DNA from: Streptococcus sp. F0442
Lineage (GTDB): Bacteria; Bacillota; Bacilli; Lactobacillales; Streptococcaceae
NCBI RefSeq assembly: GCF_000314795.2
Contig: NZ_KB373314.1
Location: 1-64,000 of the forward strand
Length of the DNA: 64,000 nt
Direction: 5' to 3'
A program made the translations under genes and the position numbers. This document shows positions 33,539 to 44,724 of the stretch, piece after piece. Each line of letters opens with the position of its first letter. Within the stretch, counting starts at the first letter, position 1. A model generated the notes under the pieces. That model had not been told where the DNA came from, did not search any database, and worked only from the letters and a program-made list of their open reading frames with translations.

Positions 33539-34216
33539 ATGAGAAAATTTTTTACATTTATTTTTGCGATGGTTGGAATGATGGTAGTATGGATAGCTTT
33601 TATGGTATATAGTTATGAAAGAAGTTATAATGAATGGAAAAATTCACGTTCAGGATCAAAAGTAACTTATCCTGTAGAAAAATACGCTTCTTCAAGTGAT
33701 AAGAAAAATAAGGATGATTTAGAATCATTAATGAATATGTTTATGAAAAGACTATTTCCTCCAACTTTACTAGATCCAGAATATACAAGGGCATATGAAA
33801 AAGCTAAATCTTGGTCAAAAAAGCATTTATCGCAGCAGCAAATTAAAAATGATCTTACTAAGAATGACAGGTATTCAGAAGATGCTTCCCTGTATGCTAT
33901 CAATAAGCTTAATATAGACTGGAAAGAGCAAGCACTTTTAAAAGCAAAATCATATCAAACGTTTCATTTTTCAAAAGAATATTTACTCGGGAGACTAATA
34001 AATGTTGATCTATTTACTCAAGAAGAGGCTGACTATGCCATAGAACAAGGTCATTTCGATTGGAAGGAGAACGCTGTGAAAGAAGTGGAATCTTTTGGAA
34101 GCGGTGGCAACTATTCGAAAGAAAGATTATTAGAAAAACTTGTTGATATAAGAAAATTTACTCAAGAGGAAGCTGAGTACGCAATAGAACATGCCAAAAT
34201 AGATAGGCCGGATTAA
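33539..34216 (+). CDS. Ltp-like surface protein with three repeats
   Basis: A 225-residue protein with one N-terminal membrane anchor (FFTFIFAMVGMMVVWIAFMVY) and no lipobox cysteine. From about residue 82 it carries three repeats of the Ltp type: A..A(K/E)S(W/Y)...(S)xxxLxxxL......(F)(T/S)...A.YAI...(I/F)DW. Ltp of phage TP-J34 blocks phage DNA injection; chromosomal relatives are common in Gram-positives. AAAGG is 9 nt before the ATG at 33539; earlier ATGs lie inside the duplicated promoter. Confidence 0.75.
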   Translation: MRKFFTFIFAMVGMMVVWIAFMVYSYERSYNEWKNSRSGSKVTYPVEKYASSSDKKNKDDLESLMNMFMKRLFPPTLLDPEYTRAYEKAKSWSKKHLSQQQIKNDLTKNDRYSEDASLYAINKLNIDWKEQALLKAKSYQTFHFSKEYLLGRLINVDLFTQEEADYAIEQGHFDWKENAVKEVESFGSGGNYSKERLLEKLVDIRKFTQEEAEYAIEHAKIDRPD

Positions 34217-34384
34217 ACAATCGTTCTAGTGTTGATCTGAAGACCTTAAAAGAGGCAACTGAACCCAACAAAAGCTACGATAGAAAATGATGAAAAGAGG
34301 CATAGTGTTTATCAAACACATTTTCTATCTTTAATTGCTAGTTGAACAGGGATGAATACAAAACAAGTCCAATGTAACATATTG

Positions 34385-34416
34385 AAGAGCTGGATAGTCT
34401 GCCAGCTCTTTTTTTG
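34385..34416 (+). terminator. Terminator in the gap 34217-34579
   Basis: AGAGCTGG...CCAGCTCT with a T7 run. Apart from this and a TATA-like -10 near 34556 I see nothing in the 360-bp gap. Confidence 0.75.
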
Positions 34417-34579
34417 CTACCTATAAAGTTTCCTCATTTCGTGAAAAATAGTTGGAGCTAAGTCCGTTTTAAACTATAATATAGGATAAGGAGATTCGAT
34501 AAGAAAAAGAAAAGAATCATGTTATAAAACGCTATTCAATGTTACAAAACATCTTAGTATATAGAAAAGGAACCAGTTT

Positions 34580-35467
34580 ATGAAACCATCTAAAAAAATC
34601 ACGCTCCTTACTAGCTGTGCCTTGGCGATCTTTGCTTTAGCGGCTTGTGGGACCAACCAAAAGCAATCCAAGGAAAAACAGGAAAGCTCCACTGTCCAAA
34701 AGGCCAGTTCAGACAAGGAGCACTACAAGGGAACTTACAGCAACCTCAATAGCAAGGAAAGTGTCGAAGAAGTGCGCGCTCTCTTGTCTGCTTATTTGGA
34801 TCAGGAAAGTGTAGACAAGTTTCTGGGTCTAGTAACGGACTATGATAACATCGTTGGATCTGTTGGTTTGACGGGCGACTTTAGCACCTTCAAAAAGACG
34901 GAATACGATGTGGAGAAGATTAGTGACTTGTGGACCAAGAAAAAGGGAGATTTTGTCGGAACCAACTGCCGGATCAATAGTTATACCTTGTTGAAGAACC
35001 GCATCGAGATTCCTAAGCAAAAGGCGGATAGTGAGCTCTTATTCGTGGACAATGATGCGATTGAGAAAGGGAAAGTCTTCGATGAGGCAGACAAGGAAGC
35101 CTTTAACATTCTGTATTCACGGGTTCCGACAGAGGCTACAACGGATGTTAAGGTCCATGCTAAGAAGATGGAAGAGTTTTTTGCCAATTTCAAATTCAAT
35201 GAAAATGCGCGCATGCTTTCCGTTATTGTTCATGATAACCTAGACGGTAATACCCTTTTTGTCGGTCACGTGGGCGTTTTGGTACCTGCTAAGGATGGCT
35301 ATCTCTTTGTCGAAAAGCTAACCTTTGAAGAGCCATACCAAGCCATTAAGTTTGCGACCAAGGAAGATGTCTACAAATACTTGGAGACCAAATACCAAGA
35401 TTACACGGGTGAAGGTCTGGCTAAGCCCTTTATCATGGACAATGAAAAATGGGTTGAAACCAAATAG
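34580..35467 (+). CDS. DUF4300 lipoprotein
   Basis: A 295-residue lipoprotein: a signal peptide ends in the lipobox LAAC (cysteine 23), then a Ser/Gln/Lys-rich spacer and a domain that fits DUF4300 (TYSNLNSKESVEEV..., VTDYDNIVG, FVGTNCRINSY). It is exported and membrane-anchored; function is unknown. AAAGGAA is upstream of the ATG. Confidence 0.82.
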   Translation: MKPSKKITLLTSCALAIFALAACGTNQKQSKEKQESSTVQKASSDKEHYKGTYSNLNSKESVEEVRALLSAYLDQESVDKFLGLVTDYDNIVGSVGLTGDFSTFKKTEYDVEKISDLWTKKKGDFVGTNCRINSYTLLKNRIEIPKQKADSELLFVDNDAIEKGKVFDEADKEAFNILYSRVPTEATTDVKVHAKKMEEFFANFKFNENARMLSVIVHDNLDGNTLFVGHVGVLVPAKDGYLFVEKLTFEEPYQAIKFATKEDVYKYLETKYQDYTGEGLAKPFIMDNEKWVETK

Positions 35468-35520
35468 AATTTCCAGCTAGTTAAGTTTGATGGAATTCCA
35501 GCTAAGGAAAGGAGCTAAAG

Positions 35521-35712
35521 ATGAATAAAAAACGGAGCTACTTTGCTCTAGCCCTTATTCTTATCGGTTTTCTATTAGTAGAATCAAGTATGTATGTCCT
35601 ACCCTTTATTGAAGTATTAAAAGATTTAGAACTAGTTGCTTTCGGATTTGGAATTCTTCTCTTAGTGGGTGTCATCATCTTATTAACAAAGACTAAAAAG
35701 CATACTGATTAA
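35521..35712 (+). CDS. Small two-helix membrane protein
   Basis: A 63-residue protein with two hydrophobic segments (FALALILIGFLLVE and LVAFGFGILLLVGVIILL) and a positively charged C-terminus. A perfect AAAGGAG precedes it. Function is unknown. Confidence 0.65.
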   Translation: MNKKRSYFALALILIGFLLVESSMYVLPFIEVLKDLELVAFGFGILLLVGVIILLTKTKKHTD

Positions 35713-35765
35713 GGTCGAGTCAACAATTGTACTTTGTATTTAGAATTTATGGAGGGAGAAATGGA

Positions 35766-36155
35766 ATGGCAAGTTTGGGATCAGGACCAGTATTGTTAAG
35801 TGTTGGTTTTATTGGTTTCTTCAGCATTACGTTGTTCGTTCGTCGCTGGTTGGCTAGCCGACGTAGTGGTGGTCCCTTCTTTGCACCCTTCCATATTAAC
35901 CGTGGCATTTTCTACATTCATGTGCCTTTGTGTTTCAGTCGGCGAATGCTTCCACTGAAAGAGATCAAGCAAATGACCTACTTGCTACTCCGTGGTTGCG
36001 CTGGTGGTGGGAGTCGCTATGCTTTCTATATTGAACTCAGAAATGGAAAGACCGTTCCCTTCTTTTTTGGGAAAAGCAAGCGGAATGAAGAGCTAGTTGC
36101 GAAACTCAAGCGAAATGCTGGCAGGTATGGGTTTAAAGTACATGATCCACGTTAG
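35766..36155 (+). CDS. Membrane protein of unknown function
   Basis: A 129-residue protein with one N-terminal membrane helix (VLLSVGFIGFFSITLFV) and a basic, beta-rich remainder resembling PH-like domains (RMLPLKEIKQMTYLLL...YAFYIELRNGKTVPFFFG). The ATG at 35766 is 8 nt after GGAGGGAG. It may be co-transcribed with the preceding small membrane gene. Confidence 0.6.
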   Translation: MASLGSGPVLLSVGFIGFFSITLFVRRWLASRRSGGPFFAPFHINRGIFYIHVPLCFSRRMLPLKEIKQMTYLLLRGCAGGGSRYAFYIELRNGKTVPFFFGKSKRNEELVAKLKRNAGRYGFKVHDPR

Positions 36156-36221
36156 AATACAATCATCTGTAAAAATAGAATTTACGATCTGATTCCTTTA
36201 AAAACGAAAGCGAGTAGTCCT

Positions 36222-37073
36222 ATGAACGATTCGATGAAAGAATATATCCATCTTAAAAAGCAGTTCCAAGAACAAGATAAGGATTCATCCAGCGTGCTGG
36301 CTTTCTATGAATTTGCGGATCGGCTGGCCTTACTGGAAACTCCAGAAGCTAAGCAGGTCTTGGTGGATGTGTATCAGGAGTTGGGCTTGTATGCCAGTGC
36401 CTTTGCTATCTTCTCAGAGCTAGTAGACAAGTCTGATCGCAAGCAAGTTAAGAAATTCTTTATCTTAGAAAAGATGAGTCTCAGTCATGGCGATCGCTTT
36501 GAGCTCCCGCGTCCCTTGACTGAAAAAGAAAAAGAGGCTCATAAGGAGAAGGTCAGAGACTTGCCAACCTTCCGCTATCATTCGGATCCACTAGCGACTG
36601 GTGCCTTTAAGGAAGGGGAGCCCAAGACCTGTCCTTCGTGTGGGGAAGAAAACACTATCTATTATGCTTTGAGACCCTATTGTGTGGAGGAGCTAAGCCA
36701 TCTCTGTCCGACTTGTATCTCTACTGGTCGTGCAGCCCAAAAGTTTGAAGCAGAGTTTATCCAAGATGCTGATTGTCAAGGGGTCATGGATAAGGAAAAA
36801 GCCCAGATTCTCTTCTGCCAAACTCCTGGCTATAGTAGTTGGCAAGGAGAATATTGGCTCTCCTGTTGTCAAGACTACTGTGCCTATCTGGGGACAGTTG
36901 GCACTCATGAACTGGAAGAGATGGGCATTGCTGAGCAAGTCTTAGCAGAATACGAGTCACGTAATGAATTTCAGGATGTGGCTGAATACTTAGTCAAGGA
37001 TGGTTCCATGTGTGGCTATCTCTTTCGATGTCTCCATTGTGAACAATACCATCTGTGGGTTGATGCGGATTAG
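36222..37073 (+). CDS. CbrC-family protein
   Basis: A 283-residue protein. The N-terminal ~115 residues are helical and charged; the C-terminal part is a cysteine-rich CbrC/UPF0167 domain with CPSCGEEN, LCPTC, SCCQDYCAYLG and FRCLHCEQYHLW, suggesting a zinc-binding site. In E. coli CbrC modifies sensitivity to colicin E2; the mechanism is unknown. Confidence 0.82.
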   Translation: MNDSMKEYIHLKKQFQEQDKDSSSVLAFYEFADRLALLETPEAKQVLVDVYQELGLYASAFAIFSELVDKSDRKQVKKFFILEKMSLSHGDRFELPRPLTEKEKEAHKEKVRDLPTFRYHSDPLATGAFKEGEPKTCPSCGEENTIYYALRPYCVEELSHLCPTCISTGRAAQKFEAEFIQDADCQGVMDKEKAQILFCQTPGYSSWQGEYWLSCCQDYCAYLGTVGTHELEEMGIAEQVLAEYESRNEFQDVAEYLVKDGSMCGYLFRCLHCEQYHLWVDAD

Positions 37074-37188
37074 GGTGTGATCTATCTGATTTATCATCCT
37101 GTTACGGAGGAAAAATGAGCAAGTTATTTTAGAAATCCTAGTATCCTCTTGGCTAGTGGCTATACGAAAATCATAGAAATAGAGTTGC

Positions 37189-37222
37189 ACCTCTCATCTA
37201 ATTTCGGTGGGAGGTTTTCTTT
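37189..37222 (+). terminator. Terminator
   Basis: ACCTCTCA pairs with TGGGAGGT (one G-U pair), followed by a T-rich run. The remainder of 37074-37360 holds only a weak -10 (TATAAT near 37298). Confidence 0.6.
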
Positions 37223-37360
37223 TTATCAGGTGACAAAAAACTGTTTGGCTATTTACACGTTCCATCATTTAGGACTTCATAGAGAAGTCTGTAAAATGAT
37301 ATAATTAGTTTAACGAAGAAATCAGAGTTACGATTATCTATGATTCAAGGGGGAAAGACC

Positions 37361-38032
37361 ATGCAAAAAACTTTTCAGTTGTTGCGAAGAGGAGATCTAG
37401 AGGCCGTCCGTCAGATATTGGATAAAAAGCCAGAAGAAGTCAATGCTGTTTCGGGTGACAAACCCAAAAGAGATCAAGGGCAATCCCTTCTTCAAGTCGC
37501 TATCAAATCGGGACATCTAGATATTGCAGACTTACTCATTGATAGAGGGGCAAATCTTAACTTTATTGAAGAGCCGACAGAGCTGAATCCATTTTGTCAA
37601 CCGGTCATCCAAACAGCCGGTGGACGAGCTGTATTTGACTGCAGGCGCATGATCAAACGTTGGAATGGCCAATATGAAATGTATTCGTCTAAGGAAAAGG
37701 CGGACCACTCTTTCAAGGTTTTCGAGAAAATGTTGGAACTTGGGGCAGATATCTCTCAGAAGAATAGTCATGGGGGAACCTTATTACAAACTATCTTAAT
37801 AGAAACCAAAGAAGTTCTGCCATCTTATTCTTGGAAAACAAAAGAAACAAGAGATAATGTCCTCATCACGGAGGAATTACGTCATGATTTAAATCGTATT
37901 TATAATCTCCTGATTCGTTACGGTGTGACTTCGGACGAAATCTCTGCCTATTATAAGATTCCTCTCAAAGAACTTTACCAGGACAGCCCGACTATGGAAT
38001 TCTTAAATCGCTTAGATCAGAGCAGATCTTGA
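37361..38032 (+). CDS. Ankyrin-repeat protein
   Basis: A 223-residue cytoplasmic protein with ankyrin-type repeats: GQSLLQVAIKSGHLDIADLL then IDRGANLNF, and later MLELGADISQKNSHGGTLLQ. The first ~25 residues (FQLLRRGDLEAVRQILDKKP) form a degenerate repeat. It is a protein-interaction module of unknown partner. The ATG at 37361 has GGGGGAAAG upstream, better than one seven codons earlier. A terminator (38053-38075) follows. Confidence 0.8.
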   Translation: MQKTFQLLRRGDLEAVRQILDKKPEEVNAVSGDKPKRDQGQSLLQVAIKSGHLDIADLLIDRGANLNFIEEPTELNPFCQPVIQTAGGRAVFDCRRMIKRWNGQYEMYSSKEKADHSFKVFEKMLELGADISQKNSHGGTLLQTILIETKEVLPSYSWKTKETRDNVLITEELRHDLNRIYNLLIRYGVTSDEISAYYKIPLKELYQDSPTMEFLNRLDQSRS

Positions 38033-38052
38033 TAAGCATTTGAACTACTAGT

Positions 38053-38075
38053 TAAAAGAGCCTTAGGGCTCTTTT
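38053..38075 (+). terminator. Terminator
   Basis: AAAAGAGCC-TTAG-GGCTCTTTTT. Confidence 0.75.
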
Positions 38076-38167
38076 TGTTTATTCTAATGAGGATAGAAAC
38101 AGATTGTTTTTTCTTTTGGGCAAATTATGGTACTCTAAAGATAGAATAATGGAAGGGTTTTCTGAAA

Positions 38168-39604
38168 ATGCATTTAGCTGATTTAATGGAAAAAAGTGAG
38201 GGTGGGCAGTTTTTAATCCTGTCCCATCTGCAGCAACATTCCCCAAGCAGTCTGTCAGAAGTGATGGCGGAGACGGATTTTTCCAAAGCAACCTTGAACA
38301 AATATCTCGCACTGATCAATGACAAGGCCAAAGAGAATCAGCTGGCCCTTTCCATTGAACTAGAAGATGAAAATCTTCGCCTTCTTGTGGGTTCGGATAC
38401 CAAGGGGCGTGACATTCGACGGGCTTTTTTGGACAATTCGATCAAGTACCAACTATTGATTTATTTGCTTTATCAGGGCCAGTTTCAAGCCCAGCAACTA
38501 GCTCAGGAACTCTTGATTAGTGAAGCCACACTAGGGCGTCATATTTCTGGCTTGAATAAATTATTAACTGAGTTCTCTATTTCAATTCAAAATGGGCGCC
38601 TCAAGGGACCTGAACATAAAATTCGTTATTTTTATTTTGGCTTGCTACGAAAGGTTTGGGCTAGTGCAGACTGGAAACAAGAACTTGCCAAGAAAGAAAG
38701 GCAAACCGAAATTGAAACCCTAGAAGAGCTCTGTGGTGCCCAGTTGTCTCAAGGACAACGCTTGGATTTTGTTCTATGGTCCCACATTAGCCAGCAACGA
38801 CTTAAGATCAATGCCTGTCAGTTTCAAGAAATTGAACAGAAGATGAAGGGCTATACGGACAACATTTTTTACCAACGCTTATTTCGTCGGGTAAACCAGC
38901 TCTTTTCTGGGAAACACATCGCTCTTAGCCATGAAGATGGAGAGATGTTAGTCCTCTTTGCTTTCCTTGTCACCCATCGGATCCTCCCGCTTCATACTAT
39001 GGAGTACATCTTAGGCTTTGGGGGAGAGATTGGTAATTTGACAACGCAACTCATTCAAGAGATGAAAACGCAGAAGTTATTAGGGGATTATATCGAAGGC
39101 CCTGTGACCTATGAATTAAGCCAAATTTGTGGACAGGTATATCTTTTTACAGGCTACCTTCTTCAAGACAAGTATAAGTACCAACTTGAAAGCCACAATC
39201 CTTATGTCTTTAGTAGTCATGATTATAGAGAAGTAGCAGACACTATCTTTAGCAAACTTCCGATCTTTTGCCAAGGGACAGCTCTGGATAAAAAAATCAA
39301 GTGGGAGTGGCTCCAGTTAATGGATTATATCGCGGAAAATAGTGGGAGACAAATTAAGATCGGCTTAGACTTAACAGTGGGCTATTTAGGTTATACACGG
39401 ATGACAGAAGTCCTCAAGCGCTACTTAGAGTACAATCGTTTTATTACCATTGAAGCCGTTGATCCAGCTTCAGATTACGATTTGATCGTGACCAACAATC
39501 CGATTAGTCTTACCCAGCGGATTCCTGTCTATTATTTAAAATATGATTTAGATATGATCGATCTAGCCAATATTCGCCAGATGATCTACCAAGAAGAAGG
39601 TTAA
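38168..39604 (+). CDS. Mga-family transcription regulator
   Basis: A 478-residue regulator with two N-terminal helix-turn-helix domains (TDFSKATLNKYLALIND near 37-53 and ELLISEATLGRHISGLNKLL near 117-136), a PRD-like middle and a C-terminal EIIB-like segment (IAENSGRQIKIGLDLTVGYLGY). This is the Mga/RofA layout. In pneumococci the same gene order (Mga-like, glpK, glpO, glpF) occurs, so it probably controls glycerol genes, with activity possibly tuned by PTS phosphorylation. The ribosome site (GAAGGG) is distant from the ATG. Confidence 0.85.
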   Translation: MHLADLMEKSEGGQFLILSHLQQHSPSSLSEVMAETDFSKATLNKYLALINDKAKENQLALSIELEDENLRLLVGSDTKGRDIRRAFLDNSIKYQLLIYLLYQGQFQAQQLAQELLISEATLGRHISGLNKLLTEFSISIQNGRLKGPEHKIRYFYFGLLRKVWASADWKQELAKKERQTEIETLEELCGAQLSQGQRLDFVLWSHISQQRLKINACQFQEIEQKMKGYTDNIFYQRLFRRVNQLFSGKHIALSHEDGEMLVLFAFLVTHRILPLHTMEYILGFGGEIGNLTTQLIQEMKTQKLLGDYIEGPVTYELSQICGQVYLFTGYLLQDKYKYQLESHNPYVFSSHDYREVADTIFSKLPIFCQGTALDKKIKWEWLQLMDYIAENSGRQIKIGLDLTVGYLGYTRMTEVLKRYLEYNRFITIEAVDPASDYDLIVTNNPISLTQRIPVYYLKYDLDMIDLANIRQMIYQEEG

Positions 39605-39675
39605 TAAAGCTATTCAATGCTTGATGAGACTTTTATGATATTATTGAGCTGAATTAGTAGTAATTAAAAAATTGA

Positions 39676-39723
39676 GGTTAGGAAGAACAGATTCTAAACG
39701 AATTGTTCTGCCTAGCTTTTTTA
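39676..39723 (+). terminator. Terminator of the regulator gene
   Basis: GGTTAGGAAGAACA...TGTTCTGCCTAGC followed by T-run. Confidence 0.75.
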
Positions 39724-39788
39724 TTAGATTTTTCTAAAAATTTCATTTTTTCTAAGTCTTAGAAATCCTTATGAAACAAGGGTTCTGA

Positions 39789-41426
<1,638 letters not shown>

Positions 41427-41459
41427 TCAAGACTTCAGTAGGATAGAAAGTGAAGAATT

Positions 41460-43286
41460 ATGGAATTTTCAAAGAAAACTCGTGAATTATCGATTAAGAA
41501 AATGCAAGAACGCACCCTGGATCTTTTGATTATCGGGGGAGGGATCACAGGTGCTGGGGTAGCCTTGCAGGCAGCAGCAAGTGGTCTTGAAACAGGTTTG
41601 ATTGAAATGCAGGACTTTGCGGAAGGGACATCAAGCCGTTCAACAAAATTGGTCCACGGTGGACTTCGTTACCTCAAACAATTTGACGTAGAAGTGGTAT
41701 CAGATACGGTATCAGAACGTGCAGTAGTGCAACAAATTGCTCCTCATATTCCAAAACCAGACCCAATGCTCTTACCAGTCTATGATGAAGATGGGGCAAC
41801 TTTTAGCCTCTTCCGTCTTAAGGTAGCCATGGACCTCTATGACCTCTTGGCAGGTGTCAGCAATACTCCAGCTGCCAACAAGGTCTTGACCAAAGAAGAA
41901 GTGTTGGCTCGTGAGCCTGAGTTGAAACAAGAAGGTCTAGTCGGAGGTGGGGTCTACCTAGACTTCCGTAACAACGATGCTCGTTTGGTGATTGAAAATA
42001 TCAAACGTGCCAACCAAGATGGGGCCCTCATCGCCAACCACGTAAAAGCAGAAGGATTCCTCTTTGATGAATCTGGCAAGATTACAGGTGTAGTGGCGCG
42101 TGATCTCTTGACTGATCAAGTTTTTGAAATCAAGGCTCGTTTGGTGATTAATACAACTGGACCTTGGAGCGATAAAGTGCGTAATCTCTCAAATAATGGA
42201 GAGCAGCATTCACAAATGCGTCCAACCAAGGGTGTTCACTTGGTAGTAGACTCAAGCAAGATCAAAGTTTCTCAACCAGTTTACTTTGACACTGGTCTTG
42301 GAGACGGTCGGATGGTCTTCGTCTTACCACGGGAAAACAAAACTTACTTTGGAACAACGGATACAGACTACACTGGTGACTTAGAGCATCCAACAGTAAC
42401 CCAAGAAGATGTCGACTACTTGTTAGGCATCGTAAATAATCGCTTCCCAGAAGCTCACATCACTATCGATGATATCGAAAGTAGCTGGGCTGGTCTCCGT
42501 CCTTTGATCTCAGGAAATAGTGCTTCTGACTACAATGGGGGAAACAACGGAACTATCAGTGATGAAAGCTTCAATGCCCTGATTGCAACAGTTGAAGGCT
42601 ATCTTTCTAAAGAAAAATCGCGTGAAGATGTTGAATCAGCAATCAGCCACTTGGAAGGCAGCACTTCTGAAAAACATTTGGATCCATCTGCTGTTTCTCG
42701 TGGATCAAGCTTGGATCGCGATGACAATGGTCTTTTGACCCTTGCTGGTGGGAAGATTACAGACTACCGCAAGATGGCTGAAGGAGCGATGGAGCGTGTC
42801 TTGACCATTCTCAAGGAAGAGTTCGACCGTCAGTTCAAATTGATTAACTCTAAGACCTATCCAGTATCAGGTGGAGAAATTAACCCAACGAACGTGGATT
42901 CTGAAATCGAAGCCTTTGCTCAACTTGGTGTATCTCGTGGTTTGGATAGCAAGGAAGCTCACTACCTAGCTAACCTATACGGATCCAATGCACCTAAGGT
43001 CTTCGCCCTTGCTCATAGCGTGGAACAAGCACCTGGATTGACTTTAGCTGATACCTTGTCACTTCACTATGCAATGCGCAATGAATTGGCACTCAGCCCA
43101 GTTGATTTCCTTCTTCGTCGGACAAACCACATGCTCTTCATGCGCGATAGCTTAGATGCAATTGTCGAACCTGTTTTGGATGAAATGGGACGCTTCTATG
43201 AATGGTCAGAAGAAGAAAAAGTTGGCTACCGCAAAGACTTGCAAGTCGCTTTGGAAAACAATGACTTGGCAGCATTAAAAAATTAA
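41460..43286 (+). CDS. glpO: Alpha-glycerophosphate oxidase
   Basis: A 608-residue FAD enzyme oxidising glycerol 3-phosphate to dihydroxyacetone phosphate while reducing O2 to H2O2. The FAD motif LLIIGGGITGAGVALQ is near residue 22 and FAEGTSSRSTKLVHGGLRYL near 60. The ~50-residue insertion that marks streptococcal GlpO versus GlpD is seen around 360-410 (SASDYNGGNNG...EGSTSEKHLD). It contributes to peroxide production. It is 33 bp from glpK. Confidence 0.95.
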   Translation: MEFSKKTRELSIKKMQERTLDLLIIGGGITGAGVALQAAASGLETGLIEMQDFAEGTSSRSTKLVHGGLRYLKQFDVEVVSDTVSERAVVQQIAPHIPKPDPMLLPVYDEDGATFSLFRLKVAMDLYDLLAGVSNTPAANKVLTKEEVLAREPELKQEGLVGGGVYLDFRNNDARLVIENIKRANQDGALIANHVKAEGFLFDESGKITGVVARDLLTDQVFEIKARLVINTTGPWSDKVRNLSNNGEQHSQMRPTKGVHLVVDSSKIKVSQPVYFDTGLGDGRMVFVLPRENKTYFGTTDTDYTGDLEHPTVTQEDVDYLLGIVNNRFPEAHITIDDIESSWAGLRPLISGNSASDYNGGNNGTISDESFNALIATVEGYLSKEKSREDVESAISHLEGSTSEKHLDPSAVSRGSSLDRDDNGLLTLAGGKITDYRKMAEGAMERVLTILKEEFDRQFKLINSKTYPVSGGEINPTNVDSEIEAFAQLGVSRGLDSKEAHYLANLYGSNAPKVFALAHSVEQAPGLTLADTLSLHYAMRNELALSPVDFLLRRTNHMLFMRDSLDAIVEPVLDEMGRFYEWSEEEKVGYRKDLQVALENNDLAALKN

Positions 43287-43296
43287 GAAAAACAAA

Positions 43297-43335
43297 AAGG
43301 GGTTGGAAAGGAGAATATCTGACCGGCCCCTCTTT
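43297..43335 (+). terminator. Attenuating hairpin between glpO and glpF
   Basis: GGGGTTGG (43299-43306) pairs with CCGGCCCC (43323-43330) using two G-U pairs, then a short T-run. It may lower glpF expression relative to glpKO. Confidence 0.6.
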
Positions 43336-43355
43336 ATAATGGAGAATTAAATCAT

Positions 43356-44057
43356 ATGAAAGAATTATTTGGTGAATTTTTAGGGACCTTAATCCTGATT
43401 CTTTTGGGAAATGGGGTTGTAGCAGGAGTGGTTCTTCCGAAAACGAAGAGCCATAACTCAGGTTGGATCGTCATTACCCTTGGTTGGGGGATTGCAGTTG
43501 CAGTGGCAGCCTTTATCTCTGGCAAGTTAAGTCCGGCTCATTTGAACCCTGCAGTAACAATTGGGGTTGCCCTTAATGGTGGGCTAGCTTGGGCATCTGT
43601 GATTCCTTATATCCTTGCTCAATTCGCAGGAGCCATGGTAGGGCAAATCCTTGTCTGGTTACAGTTCAAACCGCATTACTTAGCAGAAGAAAATCCTGGA
43701 AATATCCTTGGAACCTTTAGTACAGGTCCAGCAATTAAGGACACTACTTCAAACCTCATCAGTGAAATCCTTGGAACCTTTGTCTTGCTACTGACTATCT
43801 TTGCACTTGGTCTTTATGACCTTCAAGCAGGACTTGGTACTTTTGCCGTTGGTACCTTGATTGTAGGGATTGGTTTGTCTCTCGGTGGAACTACAGGCTC
43901 CGCTCTCAACCCAGCTCGTGACTTAGGTCCTCGTATCATGCACAGCCTCCTTCCTATTCCTAACAAAGGAGATGGTGACTGGGGTTACGCTTGGATTCCA
44001 GTAGTTGGTCCAATCATCGGTGCAGTACTTGCAGTAGCAGTCTTTAAAATGTTTTAA
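43356..44057 (+). CDS. glpF: Glycerol uptake facilitator
   Basis: A 233-residue six-helix aquaglyceroporin admitting glycerol. The two half-membrane loops carry HLNPAVT (near 68) and ALNPARD (near 186), the NPA boxes; the D after the second box indicates a glycerol-type channel. It resembles the PduF-like channel at 60059 (HLNPSVT). Last gene of the glycerol operon. Confidence 0.95.
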   Translation: MKELFGEFLGTLILILLGNGVVAGVVLPKTKSHNSGWIVITLGWGIAVAVAAFISGKLSPAHLNPAVTIGVALNGGLAWASVIPYILAQFAGAMVGQILVWLQFKPHYLAEENPGNILGTFSTGPAIKDTTSNLISEILGTFVLLLTIFALGLYDLQAGLGTFAVGTLIVGIGLSLGGTTGSALNPARDLGPRIMHSLLPIPNKGDGDWGYAWIPVVGPIIGAVLAVAVFKMF

Positions 44058-44066
44058 AAAATGAAA

Positions 44067-44250
44067 GAGGCTGGGACAAAAGTCCTAGCCTCTCAATTGT
44101 CTTTGGATTATCGAGCAAGACGCAGTGGTTGAGTGGGCTCTACCACGCTGATTTCATCAGCTTTTACAGCCCTACTCAACTGTGAGGAGGTGGGACGACG
44201 AAATCGAATTCTAACGAATTACCGATTTCTGTCCCACTCTCTTTTAAAAT
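44067..44250. repeat. Compound hairpin repeat after glpF
   Basis: Three successive stems: GAGGCTGGGAC/GTCCTAGCCTC (44067-44093, also a terminator for glpF), GTTGAGTGGGCT...AGCCCTACTCAAC with an inner GCTGAT/ATCAGC, and TGGGACGACGAAATCG/CGATTTCTGTCCCA. This kind of gggac-rich element is frequent between streptococcal genes and is probably a mobile-type repeat. No coding frame. Confidence 0.65.
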
Positions 44251-44286
44251 ACTGTATCAGATAAAGAGAGCTTTGTACGTTCTAAC

Positions 44287-44394
44287 TTAAAACAAGCTAT
44301 AAGAAATGTAAAACGCAATAAAGAAAATAATGATCGCAATAATGTATTGAACTGGTTTAGGTAGGTTATTCAATTTATCCATGAATTCTTTCAT
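44287..44394 (-). CDS. 35-residue membrane peptide
   Basis: A minus-strand frame reads MKEFMDKLNNLPKPVQ followed by the helix YIIAIIIFFIAFYISYSLF. AAGGAGAT lies 8 nt upstream of the ATG and a TATAAG-like -10 further upstream (about 44424). The amphipathic start and single transmembrane helix are typical of genuine small membrane proteins. Function is unknown; it is too short for normal gene prediction. Confidence 0.65.
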   Translation of the reverse strand: MKEFMDKLNNLPKPVQYIIAIIIFFIAFYISYSLF

Positions 44395-44724
44395 TGTTAG
44401 ATCTCCTTATTATTTGATTGTCTTATAATTAGTGTAGCATGAAATAAGGCCCAAAACAATAGGCAATAGGAGTGTTTTTGTCAAGATATAAAACCCTTTT
44501 CAAAATTATTATAATCAGTTAATCTATTACTAAATAAAGATAAGATAGATTGTAAAATACTTTAGAAAATAACAGGCTAGAGTTTGACACTTTTTTCACA
44601 AAGGAGTATACTGTTAGCATAGTTTTGGAAGGAACTTATGATAGATTCACCCAAAACTGACTGTCAACCTTTGCTGTTCTTCTATGAACGTTTGCTGGTA
44701 TCGGGGATACCAAGGAGGAATCAT

